Of a DNA stretch of 64,000 bases, positions 47,443 through 59,400 are shown one piece after another. Each line of letters starts with the position of its first letter. The stretch's first letter is position 1. The stretch is from the NCBI GenBank assembly GCA_012845835.1, contig JABAKD010000002.1, positions 2,210,501 through 2,274,500 of the forward strand. Reading direction: 5' to 3'. The position numbers and the translations under genes are program-made. Origin of the DNA: Undaria pinnatifida. Its lineage: Eukaryota; Sar; Phaeophyceae; Laminariales; Alariaceae. The notes beneath the pieces were generated by a model. The model did not search any database. It was not told the DNA's origin and was given only the letters and a program-made list of their open reading frames with translations.

Positions 47443-47490
47443 ATGTCCGCCTTGCTCACGAGTCGCGTGCGTGTGTTTGTCACACTCATG
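47443..47490 (+). CDS. Kinesin-like gene, proposed first coding exon
   Basis: Sixteen codons starting with ATG encode MSALLTSRVRVFVTLM, where 'VRVFV' fits the first beta strand of a kinesin motor (usual 'VRVxVRVRP'). It ends at ATG|GTGTAC in phase 0 and joins the next exon in phase 0. The resulting P-loop position (near residue 88) equals that of conventional kinesins, which supports this start. The RP of the usual motif is absent, so this exon is an inference. Confidence 0.4.
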
Positions 47491-50400
47491 GTGTACCTGA
47501 TACTCTGTTGCCGATGATCAAATTCCCGTCTACCCTTGTTTTTCTTTAGTTTGTATTTGTTGCGAACACCAAATACGTCAGCTGTGATTCGGACCGATTG
47601 AGAGCGCCCCTCTGATTGCGCCCAAAAAAGCAGGACCAGCCGCCGCCCCTTCGTGTCTGGCCGGATGGGCCGCATAGTGTCGCGGTCGAGGTCCCGGAGT
47701 GCCGGGCAGCCCGAGAGCGGAAGGAGTCCTTTGGTGTATCGCGGGTTCTGCCCATGGATGCTACACCTGCTGAAATTTTCGAAGGTACTACTGTACTTGC
47801 TCGTTAAGGTTATCGTTTAATTTACGACGAATTGATACCTGGTAGTAGGCGTCCCCTATGATGCAGTAGGTGGACCTCGTCCCTACTAAAATCAACGATT
47901 CTGGTTGGCATCCTCCCGAGTCGACAATCGTGCTCGTAGGGACTTTTCTTTGGGTAAAAAAATGGACAGAGGAAAAGCGCGACAGCGTGAGTTGGCGAAA
48001 TTCGCTTAAAAATGGACTTAGCATAAAAAGCTGAAACGTGGGAATGCTGAACCCTATGCGCGACAAAAATGAAGGCACGTGCCGGGGGCAAGAGGGGAAG
48101 ACACCTCTGGCCACGGCTTGTTCACAATGTCGCTGAGGGTAAAACCTACCACGAGTTGAGCTTTCAGTTTCTTTCTCAAATTTCAGTTTTTGGGTGAGAC
48201 ATGGAGCTCCTCAAGCCATCACCCTCAGAAGGCATAAGCAATGGTTGGTGCATTCACCTCTACCGTAGCGTGTTGTGTCAGTTGGGTCAGTTGGTTGGCT
48301 CTTGCTCCGCGGTTCAACTACTAACTAACCGTGACGTCTACGTAACCAACTCACAGCGGTTTGTGATGTATGCTTCCGTTTTTCTATGTGTATTCAGTTT
48401 CATACTATGAAATTGCCGTCGATCCGCGCTATTTTTTTTGTTGGATGTTGATGAGAATGGCGCTGTTGATGTTGTTGTTGGTGTTGGTGTTAGTGGTGTT
48501 GGTGTTGGTGGTGTTGGTGGTGGTTTTGGTGGTGGTTTTGGTGGTGGTTTTCGAGGTGTTGGTGTTAGTGCTGTGGTGTGTTGGTGTTGGTGTTGGTGCT
48601 GTGGTGTCGGTGTTGATGTTGGTTTTCGGTTGTTGTTGTTGTTGTTGTTGTTGTTGGCAGTGCCATTTGGGCTGTTTCTCTCGTCTGTGTTGGCTGTTGC
48701 TCTTGTCATTTCGGAAGGTAGGCAAGCCGTGCTCATGATTCCGTCGCGCCCACACATCCAAGGCGTTCGTGGTGCCGCTGCATGAATTCTTCATTTGCGC
48801 ACGTCGAAGGGAGACACCCCCCCCTCTGTGCCACACGTACATCACGTCGGTTGTGTTAAAATATGCTCCGAAACACTTAGCACATCGCCAGACGCGTTGG
48901 TGTAGCCCTTCAATAACCCATTATTCCGCGGCAAAAATGATCCCAAACTAACCATAACCGGTTTCTTGCCGATGACCTGGGGCTCAGCTCTAATGGGTAT
49001 ACGTTCGCCTGCTGTCGCACCTGTCGTATTCTTCACACAAAATTTGGGGAACTTCCAATAATAGGGCTGAAAGTTGTGTCGTGCCAGCTGTAAGAGGACC
49101 CATGAGATGGGGCGGTTCGTTTACTCAAACATTCACCTCTATAACACGGCCGATGTAATTCGTATCAATAGCGATGCCACGACGCCATTATGCACTTTTA
49201 CTCTACGTTCCAAGTATTGCTTCGTTCTCGTCGGTCACACTACAAATAGCACTGAAAACACACAATCGAAACCAAAAACAAACTAAAATACCGGAAACAA
49301 AAACAAAACGAAAACAACGGTGAGACCGAACTCAAACCCTACACCGTTTCCCAACAGGCGTGGGAGGCCCGGTGGTTTCCTGGCTCTTGGATGGCTTCAA
49401 CGCCTTGGTTTTGACGTACGGCCAAGCATGTTCCGGTAAGTCGACCCTCATGCTGGGAAGCCGGCGCGCGCTCTCACCGTCGTCTCGTGGGCGAATCCGG
49501 GCCGTGGTCACACCCGATGTCGACCAAGTCTCCCGTGATGTGGACGAAGCCCGCAGCAATGGCCATCAACTCGAGCCTTTGAAAAGTATGGGCGGGGACA
49601 CAAACTTCGCCGAGAGAAACGGCGAATGGAAAAAACCCACGCCACCACATGACGCCGCAACGAGTCCCGGTGGGTCCAGGGGGTGGTTGCTGAAAGACAT
49701 TCTTCGAGCCCTTTTTGACAACGCGGCGGAGACGTCCACCGATGATAATAGCGACGGCTACGAGCATGACGACTGCGATGACGAAGGATTTCCCGCGGCC
49801 GAAATGGCGCCAGATGCTGATCTCACCGGGGTTATGCAGCAACGTGCAGCGGACGGCTACTCTCGCGAACCCGCCAACGGTTCCCGGTGTGCGGTCGATC
49901 CTCTTCCCGGAAAATCGGAACAGGAACACCGAGCGGCGGCGGCGGCGGTGGGGCAAGCGCGGGATGTTGTTAGGAGGGGTCGCGTTGCTGAAAACAACGG
50001 GTGTTTCGGCCCAGGAGACAAGACGGTGGTGGTTGATCGTCCTTGCGGTATGGAAGGGGTTCGTCCGTCCGGGCGCGGGCGAATGGTTGTGGCGCTGAGC
50101 GCGTGGGAGATGACGGGCAATGCTGTCAGGGATCTCCTGCAGCCACCAGGTGTTGCCAATAGCGATATCAGTAGGAGTGCCCCTTCCCAGCCGGAAAGTC
50201 TGAAGGGTCTCGCCGCGAAGGAGGAGATGGCGGCAGACGACAAAACATATTCCGTCAGTTTCAACGTTCAAAATAGCAGCAGAACCAACAACAGTGGCAA
50301 CAACAGCGCCCATAGCAACGGCAGCAGCCACAGCCACAGCCACAGCCACAGCCACAGCCACAGCCACAGCAACAGCAGCAGCAACGGCAACCGCAACACC

Positions 50401-53400
50401 AACGGGAACGCCACATCGAACGAAGCAGGGGGGGGAGGGGGGCATGATCGCGGCCGACGTGACAATATCGCCGGAGGAAGATTTCGGGAAAAACCCGAAG
50501 AAGGCATTAACGATACCGGGGACAGGGGACGAAATAGGGGGGAGAGCAGGGCCCAAAGCAAAGGGCGTTCCGGCAGGAAGAACGCTTCCGGCAGTCCCTG
50601 GGGAAACCCCGACGGCTTCTGGACTGTCAAGGCACCAAACCTTGCGACGGCGTTGAATCTCGTCGAAATTGCTCGCCGCCGTAGAGCTGGCGCAATGCAA
50701 GACAGAGCATTGGTAGAAGCGTTCGGGGGCGGTAAGGGTGGGCAGGCTGAAACAGGAGGGGGGGGGGGGGGGGGGGGAGGGGAAGGTTGAGGTGGGAAGA
50801 GGAGGGGGTGAGAAGGCTGGGGGCGTCCGCTTTCAAGGGCACGTGTTTTTCAGGGTGGTTATTTACAATCATTCGGAGGAGACTGTCAGCACGCTGCACC
50901 TTGTGGACATGCAGGGAGGGTGGGAGGTAAGAGATATCGCGAGGAGGGGTGCGGTTCGATTTAACGCGTACCGTTGCGCGACGCGCAAGCGCTTGCGGCG
51001 GGTGGATTTAGGCAACGCCATTGTTGGTTTCCCGATGCGTGCTTGCGTACTTTACGATGCGTGTTTTCTGGTATTGTCGATTCATTTATGTCACACCATT
51101 TCTGTACTTGAATCTGCTCACTTACTGGTGCGTTTTGATGGTAAAGTCCCGGGTCTAGTTATGCCACACTGAAGTCCTTGTCTCTGGCTTTGGAGGTATA
51201 TAACAATAGTTTCGGACGGCTAGGTTTGATTGCACGTACCCGGTGGTTTTCCACACGTCCATCGCTCTAAGTCGGGCATCTAACCAACACAACTCATGGT
51301 ATCGCATCGGAGCTCAACACAGTGTGCTCGATGTGGTGCGCCAATCAACCACAATGGCTCCAAAACAAGCGTACCCTCCTTACCTCCCCTATGGCTTGTG
51401 TCTCGTGCTTTCCCGGAAGCGTTGTGTGGCGGAGACAACGCCAATGATACCAGCTACTTCAAACCCTCGGAACTCAACAGAGCCGCTGCCATTTAGTTAC
51501 CAGTACGACGTTACCAGGTGCATGCTGCCTCCCCCTTTTCTGCCTTCCTCGGTACACGTTTAACCAGTTTGCCACTGCCAAAACGACCGCACGCTAATCC
51601 CGAGCAGGTTTTTTCCTAAGAAAAGATGATGCATAGTTATTACAGGACTGACCGAGCAGCGGGCTGGTGGGAAACTCGTACCGGTCCGAAGCATACGTAT
51701 AAGCTCTATGGAAAAAACACAATTGAGTACAAGCTGGGTCCCACGGCGCCAACCCAGCAGAAAAATATATATTACGCCAATTTCAAGTAGTTGGTCCCCC
51801 TAGGATGTAGGTGCATTTCTAAAGTCGGTAACCCCCCCCCCCGCTCCCTCCCGGCAATGACTACGCCCCCAACAAACTCACACGCACGCGCGCTGCCTCC
51901 TATCAGCCTCCCTTGGACAAACCAGCCGGAAAGGCCGCTGGTAAACCCGCCGGGAAGCGGCGCGCTAAGGCGTCGGCGTCGCATTCAGCACGCCCGAGCG
52001 CAGCGTCGAGGGCCTGGAACAGTTTCGACGCAATGCTCGTCGGACTAGCCGATGCCACCCCGCCGGCGGGAAAAAGCTTGCCCTGTAGCGACTCGTGCCC
52101 CGGCGGGGGTACGTCGCGCGAGGGGTGCGCGTGTGGCGCCTGCATCGGGGATGCTGTGGCACGCGGTTCGAGCCACGATTACATCGGTGGTGGCGGAGGC
52201 GGGGGGGGCGATTTGGAGGCTGCCGCCGTGGAGGAGATTGGCACCGGCGCGGGCCTCGCCGTACCCCCACCCGCCCCGCCCCCGACACCGCACCCCGTGT
52301 ACGGGTCTCCAAAGGGAAAGTCTTTTGGCGGCGGGGGTGGGGGCATGCTGGTTGAGGCTCTGCGGCCGCTAATATCGGGGAATGCGCGCACGTGGCTGGT
52401 CGTGTCGGTTGGCGAGGACGGGAAGGGCGGGTCCGGGGCGGCGTGGCGGGCACTCGACGTCGCCCACCGGGCTACAGACATCGCCACGACTTGCATCCGA
52501 CTCAGGTTAGACGTGGAAAATTCCTGGTATATGTATGCCACAGGCTTGGCACCCACTCGCTTGCTGCATAGTCTCAAGTTATACCCCGTGTTTGTTTGTG
52601 ATTATGCTCACAAGCTGAGCAGGGGGGCACGCGAGCGTTTTGCGTTGTCGCAATTTTTTTGGACACTAGTTTTTCCGGGCGTAAATTATGTATTTTTGTG
52701 AATGCGTAATGATACATAGGGGAGAACTAACAAAACATGTTGCCCACGCTTTTTTTCTTTAACGAGCCAGACAGGGGGGGGGGTGGGGGCTTACTAAAAG
52801 AAAGTGAAAACATGTTGGGAAAATTACGCCATTTTTTCAATTTGGCACAGAATTCCCAACGCTCCGTTTTTTTTTCAAGCCTTTCTAGGATTATGGCTCC
52901 ATTTTTTCTCTTTCTGTCCTGTGATACTCGGTATGGTTTTCCACCCGACAATGCCGTTTTTTTCGTGTGTGTGTCAACCCTTTTGAAGCCCGTTAACATC
53001 GACCGATAACAAGAGCTGTGCGCGATGTTGTCGGCCGTTTAGGAATAGTGTGCAGTAGATACACATACACATATACGTATATATAAAATATACTCCGTAT
53101 AATATAATATACTTATACGTATAAATGTCATATTATGTTATATATAGACTTACTTGGACCTTTTTTCTGAAAGTGCTCGGTTGGCACCTCCCTGGCATTT
53201 CCGGGGGTCCCACTTCGACACCGCCTCCGTGCATTACTTGCGGAACGGTCCAGCTTTTCTTTGGTTTCTTGCTCGGCCTTTATTGTTTTTGTTTCTGCTC
53301 GTTTTGTCAGCTGTTTTTGGACTTTTCAGCTGCTTCCTGCAAATTTGGTTTGTCTGCCCGCAATTTTGAACTTTTTCGCGATTTTTTCTTCCTTTTTGTC

Positions 53401-56400
53401 TAGTAAGTTGAACTTCCTGTTTGCCGGTAATTTGCCGCCTGTGCATTACTTGCGGAATGGTCCAGCTTTAGCTTTTTTTTTATTCCCACCATTTGTTTTG
53501 TACTTAACGAAGTTTCATCAGCTGAGATCTGGACTCGGCTCATCAGCTCCGCGCCGCCCAGCACCCCACCGCAGCGCTACAGCTCACAGCAACGCAGCGC
53601 CGTGCATTGCCCTGCGATGCCCTGCAGCTCTAGCTCAGCAGAACGCAGCGCTGAGTTTTGCCGTGCTTTGCCGTACTTTGCCATGCTGCGTGCTTTGCAG
53701 TACTTTTTCACTAGTTCGCACCAGGTACATGCCAGCAATATTCGAAGTATCAAACCACGTACCGGTACTATTAATACTACACCAGGTTTGTATATATGAC
53801 GTTGTTATTGGAATACAAACAATGCACCCCAGCTCAGTTCAGCTCGGCTAAATATAGCTTAGCAGCATAGCGCAGCGTAGCGCAGCGCAGTGCGGTTTCG
53901 TGCCTTGCCCTTCGTTTTTTGCGGTGCTGTGTCGTGCAGCGCTGTGCGTTTTTTTGAACATACGGCAGCAGTTACTGGTAGTAGTTGTAGTATCAGGCAT
54001 GATACAGATACCAGGTTTATGTGCGTGTTTTGTGTACTCGCCTTTTTGCTTTCTTCAGTTGGTTGTCCTCTCTCGGTCCCCATGCCCCCCCCCTCGCAAA
54101 TATCGCACGTACTGCCGTTCAGAACGTGACATCAACAAGCACATAGCACAGCGCAGAGCAATTAGCTCTGCACAAGCACCTCTTGCCATTATTATCAAAT
54201 CGCTATTCGCACCAAATAATCACGGGCCTCTTCTTCCTGCCCCATTTATTTACATGTTTCAGTTAGTTGCATTCTTCATCGTGCGAGCGTAGCGGGCGGC
54301 GTCAGCGGCCTTGCGAAGCTGAGCCCTGTGCTTTCTTTAGAACCGCAGAGTACCACCAGGTATTGGGCGAGGTACTAGGTACCAGGTGCCGCTGGTACGT
54401 GTGTGTACTCGTCTTCTTGCTTTTTCGTCGTTGTTTTGTTCTCCATCTCGGTCCTCTTCGCGATTGTTTCTTCGCAAATTACACCCGTACTACTGCCGAT
54501 CATAACGTGTCATCGCCAACATACAGCACGGCACAGACAGGGCAATCAGCTCCGCACAAGTAGCTCTTGGCATTATCAAATCGGTAGTTGCACTATAAAA
54601 TAAATCATGGGCCTCTTCTTTCTGCCCCCTTTACATTTATTAGTTGAAATCTTCCTTGCGCGAGCGTAGCGGGCGGCGTCAGCCGCCCGCGGAGCGGAGC
54701 CCTTGTATTACAGTACATCTATTTTTTTTATTGTTTCAGAATGCGGTGCGTAGATGTGTTGTATAGCTCCTCTTACCTTTGCGCTTTCGACACACCAGTG
54801 GACACACCCTCTTCCCTACGGCGTTCCGGTTGCTGCTTTGTGTGGCCGATTCTGTTTTCGTCCAAGTTATTTCGTCAATGTTTCCCCTCTAAACTCCCAA
54901 AGGCGTTAACGCCTTGACAACGTGGAAGCCCTTTTGAGGGACAAATTTTACTTGAAGTTTGTGTAGGAGGGATTTTAACGCTCTAAAGGGGTTAAGACAG
55001 GAGGGGTCTAGACATCACTCTTTTTTGCATTGGAGAATTCGAGTAAACACCGCCTATCCCGCACATGGGACCAGCCTTGTCATACATGCTACGGCAGGGG
55101 TGAACCGATATTTTTTCGGGGGGGTTCTCGTTTGACGATCTCTATACCCCCTTCGGGAAAAAACTGATTTTTGGATAAAAAAAAAGGGCAACCCATGGCT
55201 TAAGTATGCAAAAAAAAAAACGCATTGCGAGAAAAGGGAGGAGGGACAGCTCCGCCAATTTCGGGTTAAGGAGCCCCCGTCAAAACTCGGAAGAAAAATG
55301 CCAAAAAATGGTATATAAACCTTAGCGCCTCTATGGTAACGCGCGTCTTCCGAGTGACTCCTACATAATAGCCGCACGAGCCTCAGTCGCTGGCCACCAA
55401 CACGTCGTCATACGGAGGACTATGGCAATCAGGATTAAATGTGGGCAGTAAAAACGGGAGATTATGTAGGTTTTTGCGCATATCGTGGGTTCTGATTACC
55501 ATGGTCCTCCGTACTAGAGGCGGCTTCTAGCTGCCGCCGTTTCACTGTTGCTGGGATCGCGCGATACAACACGAGCGCTTTTTTTTATAGCAGTGGTACG
55601 GGTCCAACCCAGCGCGAGATAAGGTAGAATAGCTGTCGCTAGGACCTCGCCCAGCACAATATTTGTAACTGTTGTGGTCAAGTTATGTGCGCTGGGTTTC
55701 GTTTGGCGGAGGCGGAAGAAAATCTGGCTAGAGCGATGTCGGAGGAGTTCCCTATTTGTCGGCACCGTGTGTAGTTCACATGATCGCGTTCTATTGTGCA
55801 AACGTACGCCAGGAGAAGGCTCATATGTACGCCTCCCACGGCATCTCTCCTGCAGGGGTTTGTGCACGTTGGACTATACGGTACCGGCCAATAACCACTT
55901 TTAGTCGAACGCGCAGCTTGCCACCACTGGTGTGTCTACGGATAGCGTCGCATAGCCTATAAGCAGAGAGTGAAGGCTCTTGCCGATAGCGTGCTGCTGC
56001 CCTCTGAGGGCAACATGATTTTTGCGTGGCCTACGATCTAAAGTCGCTGCAATCTGCCACGCAACACTTATTCGAGCGAAGCGAGTTTCTAATTCCCACC
56101 TGTGGTCCCCCCGTAATAGCGCTCTACTCGAAAAAAAAAGTGTGTGTGTTCGTACGCTTTAACTTGAATTTAGACTAGGCCACTAGAAAAATGAGTGCTG
56201 TGGTGGCGGACCACACGTCTGACGACAGTTACATCTATCATCTGTCGCTCGTTATAGCGACAGCTACAATATCTTTATACATACTTGAAGCGTGGTGCCG
56301 TGTGGTTGTTCTGTTTCTACACGCGCAGCCTCCTCTCTCGCCCTACCCCCTTGAACATTTTTGTCTGCAAACACGATCCCAACCTTGCTCCAAGGAGTTT

Positions 56401-59400
56401 TCCCCTTGTGGTCCTAACGGTAAGCAGCGAACGACGCACATTCTCCGCGCGCAGGGGGGTGTCGCTGGCCGATCTCCGCTTGCGGAGCGCGCGCGACGTG
56501 CTGGCCGGGGAGGACTTCTGCCCGCCGTTTTCCTCGCGCGCAGCTGCAGGCAAGTGGACCACGGAAGACAGTGCTGCAATGGTGGAGAGAAACGTTGTAG
56601 AGCGTGTTTCAGGGAAACTCCCCGGCTCGTCACGGGAGGCGGCGGCGACTCGTGGAGGGCAAGAGTCAACAGCACATTTCGACCGAGATAGGGAGATCAG
56701 CACTACTCAGAGAGGAGGGTGTTCTCCGCCTTCGTCCACATCGCCAAGTCTCAAGGGGGCACGCGGGGACGAAGGGACCCCGCAACACAGGACGAATGAT
56801 GGATGTTATCCAAGAAAAGCCCCGGCGGTTCGGTTCCTCTCCGATAGATCCTCGGGGGCTCCATTAGCCGAAGTGGATGTAGGTAGACCATTGGTCAGAA
56901 CGGGTGGTGGTGGTGTTGAATGTGGCGGGTTTGATGGCGGTGGTGGTGTTGGAAGTGGTGCGTTTTATGGCGGTGGTGGTGTTGGTGGTGGTAATGTTGG
57001 TGGTGGTGGCGGTGGTGGTGGTGGTGGTAGCGGTGGTGGTGGTGGTGGTGGTGGTGGTGGTGGTGGTGGTGGTGGTGGTGGCGGTGGTGGTGGTGGTGGT
57101 GGTGTTGGTGGTCGCGGTGGTGGTGTTGGTGTTGGTGTTGATGGTGGTTGTGTTAGTGGTGGTATAGGTTATGGTGATGATGACGTTAGTCGTGTCGATG
57201 GCAGTATCAATACTGCATCACCTCCTAGTTTGGCTAACGGGGGAGGCTACACGCCTTTGAAAACAGCTCTGGGATGGGAAGGGGGGGGAGAAGGAACTGG
57301 GTGTGTAGACGCCTTCCTTGAGGAGTTCAAGAGGGTGGGCGACGTACAACCCCGAGGGTCCTCTTCCGGAAGCGTAAAGTCAAACGGTCCCCCACCACAC
57401 GTAGATTATTCTTGGCGAATTGGACAGGTTAATGCCGGCAGTGACCACGCAGAAATACCCCCGGAGCGTGGCAGCCCTTCTAGCTCCAATGCTGATGCTG
57501 ATGACCCTTCTTCTGCGTCAGCGGTGGCGGTCCTGAGCGAGCTCAATCTCTTGACGGGAAATCAGTTGCCATCCCATGAGATGCCGTCACCGAGCCAAAT
57601 AGACTGTCGGGCTTCGACTGCGCGCGCTTCTTCGAAATTCAGACCACGTGGGTCAAACAACACCGTGAAAATGAGCTCTAGACAGTCTTCATCGCCGGTA
57701 GCGGTATCTAACAGGACAACGGAAGCGGCTGGTCCTGCAGGAGGGGGCGACGGTGAGGGTATCGCCCCCACTGCTGTAGCGCGCGCGAGAGCAAACATCG
57801 ACCGAATGATGTCGTCGCTGCTGGAAGATGTGCTGCCTGAGAGCAGCAAGAAAGAAACCGCGGCAAAATCGGGGAAAGGTAGCCCCAGAGGAAATGGTAC
57901 ACTTAGCGCTCCTCGACGGTGTGTTCCTGAACCTCGGTACCCCCCTCCAACACCCTGCAACGACGCGGCAGCACAAGCATCTCCCCCGCCACCACGTTCT
58001 CCCTCTACGTTTCGCTCCTCACCCCCGCCAACCACAGTGCCAGTGGAAACCAAGACCTGGATGCCACCAACTCGCAAACCTGGGAGCGAGGCTCGGAGAG
58101 ACCGCGCTGTATTTCTAACGCCGATAGAGGTTCTCATGCATGCGTCGCCGGGAGGAGAGAGGGGGCAGGAAGATGCTGAAGGCACGGAGCGGAATCAGAG
58201 ACCTAGGCGAGCCACGAAGGAAGGAGAGCTCTCCGCGGGATCGACTGCAGTGATCGCAGAACACCTGGCGGATACGGGCCTGGCTCGGTGCGCAGCGGCG
58301 GCGGCAGCGGCGGTGATGGGGTCTGGCGCTACTAGAGAGGGGACGCTGGCGTCCTCCCGATTGAGCGCACAATCGGGTGGTGGTAGTCGTAGAGACGCAG
58401 GTGACGGCGGCGACCGTCCTGCCAGAACGTCAACAGCACCGCTGGAGCCGAAGACGAGACGGCGGCGCAAGAGCAGCACGAGCAGCAGCGACCACCCTGT
58501 ACCTCGGGCGGGCAAGGAGGAAAGAGATGTGCCGACGACGCCCAAAAAAAGAGGCACGCGTTCTTCTCCAGCTGCTGCCGGTACTGCTAAGGTCCGCGAC
58601 CGAAGCGGGGGACGCGAGGAGGACAAAGGGTTTCCATTGAGTGACGAAAATCGGGCGGTTAGCTTGGGGGAAAGCGTTCGGGGTGCGCGGCCGCGCTCCA
58701 CAGAACGGGACACAAGAAAATATGGGATAACAGAAGCGGGGTCCACAGAACGGAACACAAGAAAATATGGGATAACAGAAGCGGGATCCGAGAGTGCCAC
58801 GAATGCGGCTGGGGGGGAAACAGGGGAGAAAATGGACGCATTAGTTGACCGGAGTAACGCCGCTCTTTTGCGGGTGATTCGCGAGCAGGAGGAGCGCCGA
58901 TTGCAGGTGTGTGGCGAAATCTGAGTACCGCATGGGGTGGGGAAAAAAATATGAGGTTCGCGTGGGCGGTTGGTGTAGCTGTCACGGGAAATATGCAACC
59001 AACCCGCTGCACGACGAGTCTGCCGCATTTTAAAGGTTGGTGGATAACCGTTGCGCATGTACTCGTGTGGCATCTACTTCTATGTGTTATGGTACCACGT
59101 TACCGCGTTGCACGAACTTGAAGAGTAATGCTTGCCGTCTTCTGGAACGGTGAAACGCGGCAGGAGCACGTGCAGCGGTGATGGAGATTGTCTGCGTAGA
59201 TTCCGGCCCCTTAGCCTGCGGGTGATCCGACTGCCTATGAGCGCATGATTTGCTCGTCGCGGGGGTAAAAGGCGAAACCCCTCCCGACATTTCTTGCGCG
59301 GAAGTAGCCGGGTACAGAGTCCATACCATTGGCATTGTTTGTATAGTTATTGTGCCAGCATGTGTGCCGTGGAAACCATGCAAGATCGCCGCGTGTTCTC

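Larger units (their letters stand above)
52506..56454 (+). other. Large intron 5 of the kinesin-like gene (about 3.9 kb)
   Basis: Contains an AT-rich stretch (53,050-53,150), a 30-bp sequence 'gtgcattacttgcggaa' repeated about 207 bp apart (53,230 and 53,440), CAG/GCA-rich sequence (53,560-53,930), a tandem duplication (53,990-54,705) and a short hairpin element (55,411-55,513). No convincing exon was found. Confidence 0.5.

Noticed and set aside
49474-50700. 408-codon minus ORF opposite kinesin-like exon 3
   Set aside because: The plus strand has recognisable kinesin motifs. The minus frame is open because of GC-rich codon bias and repeats.
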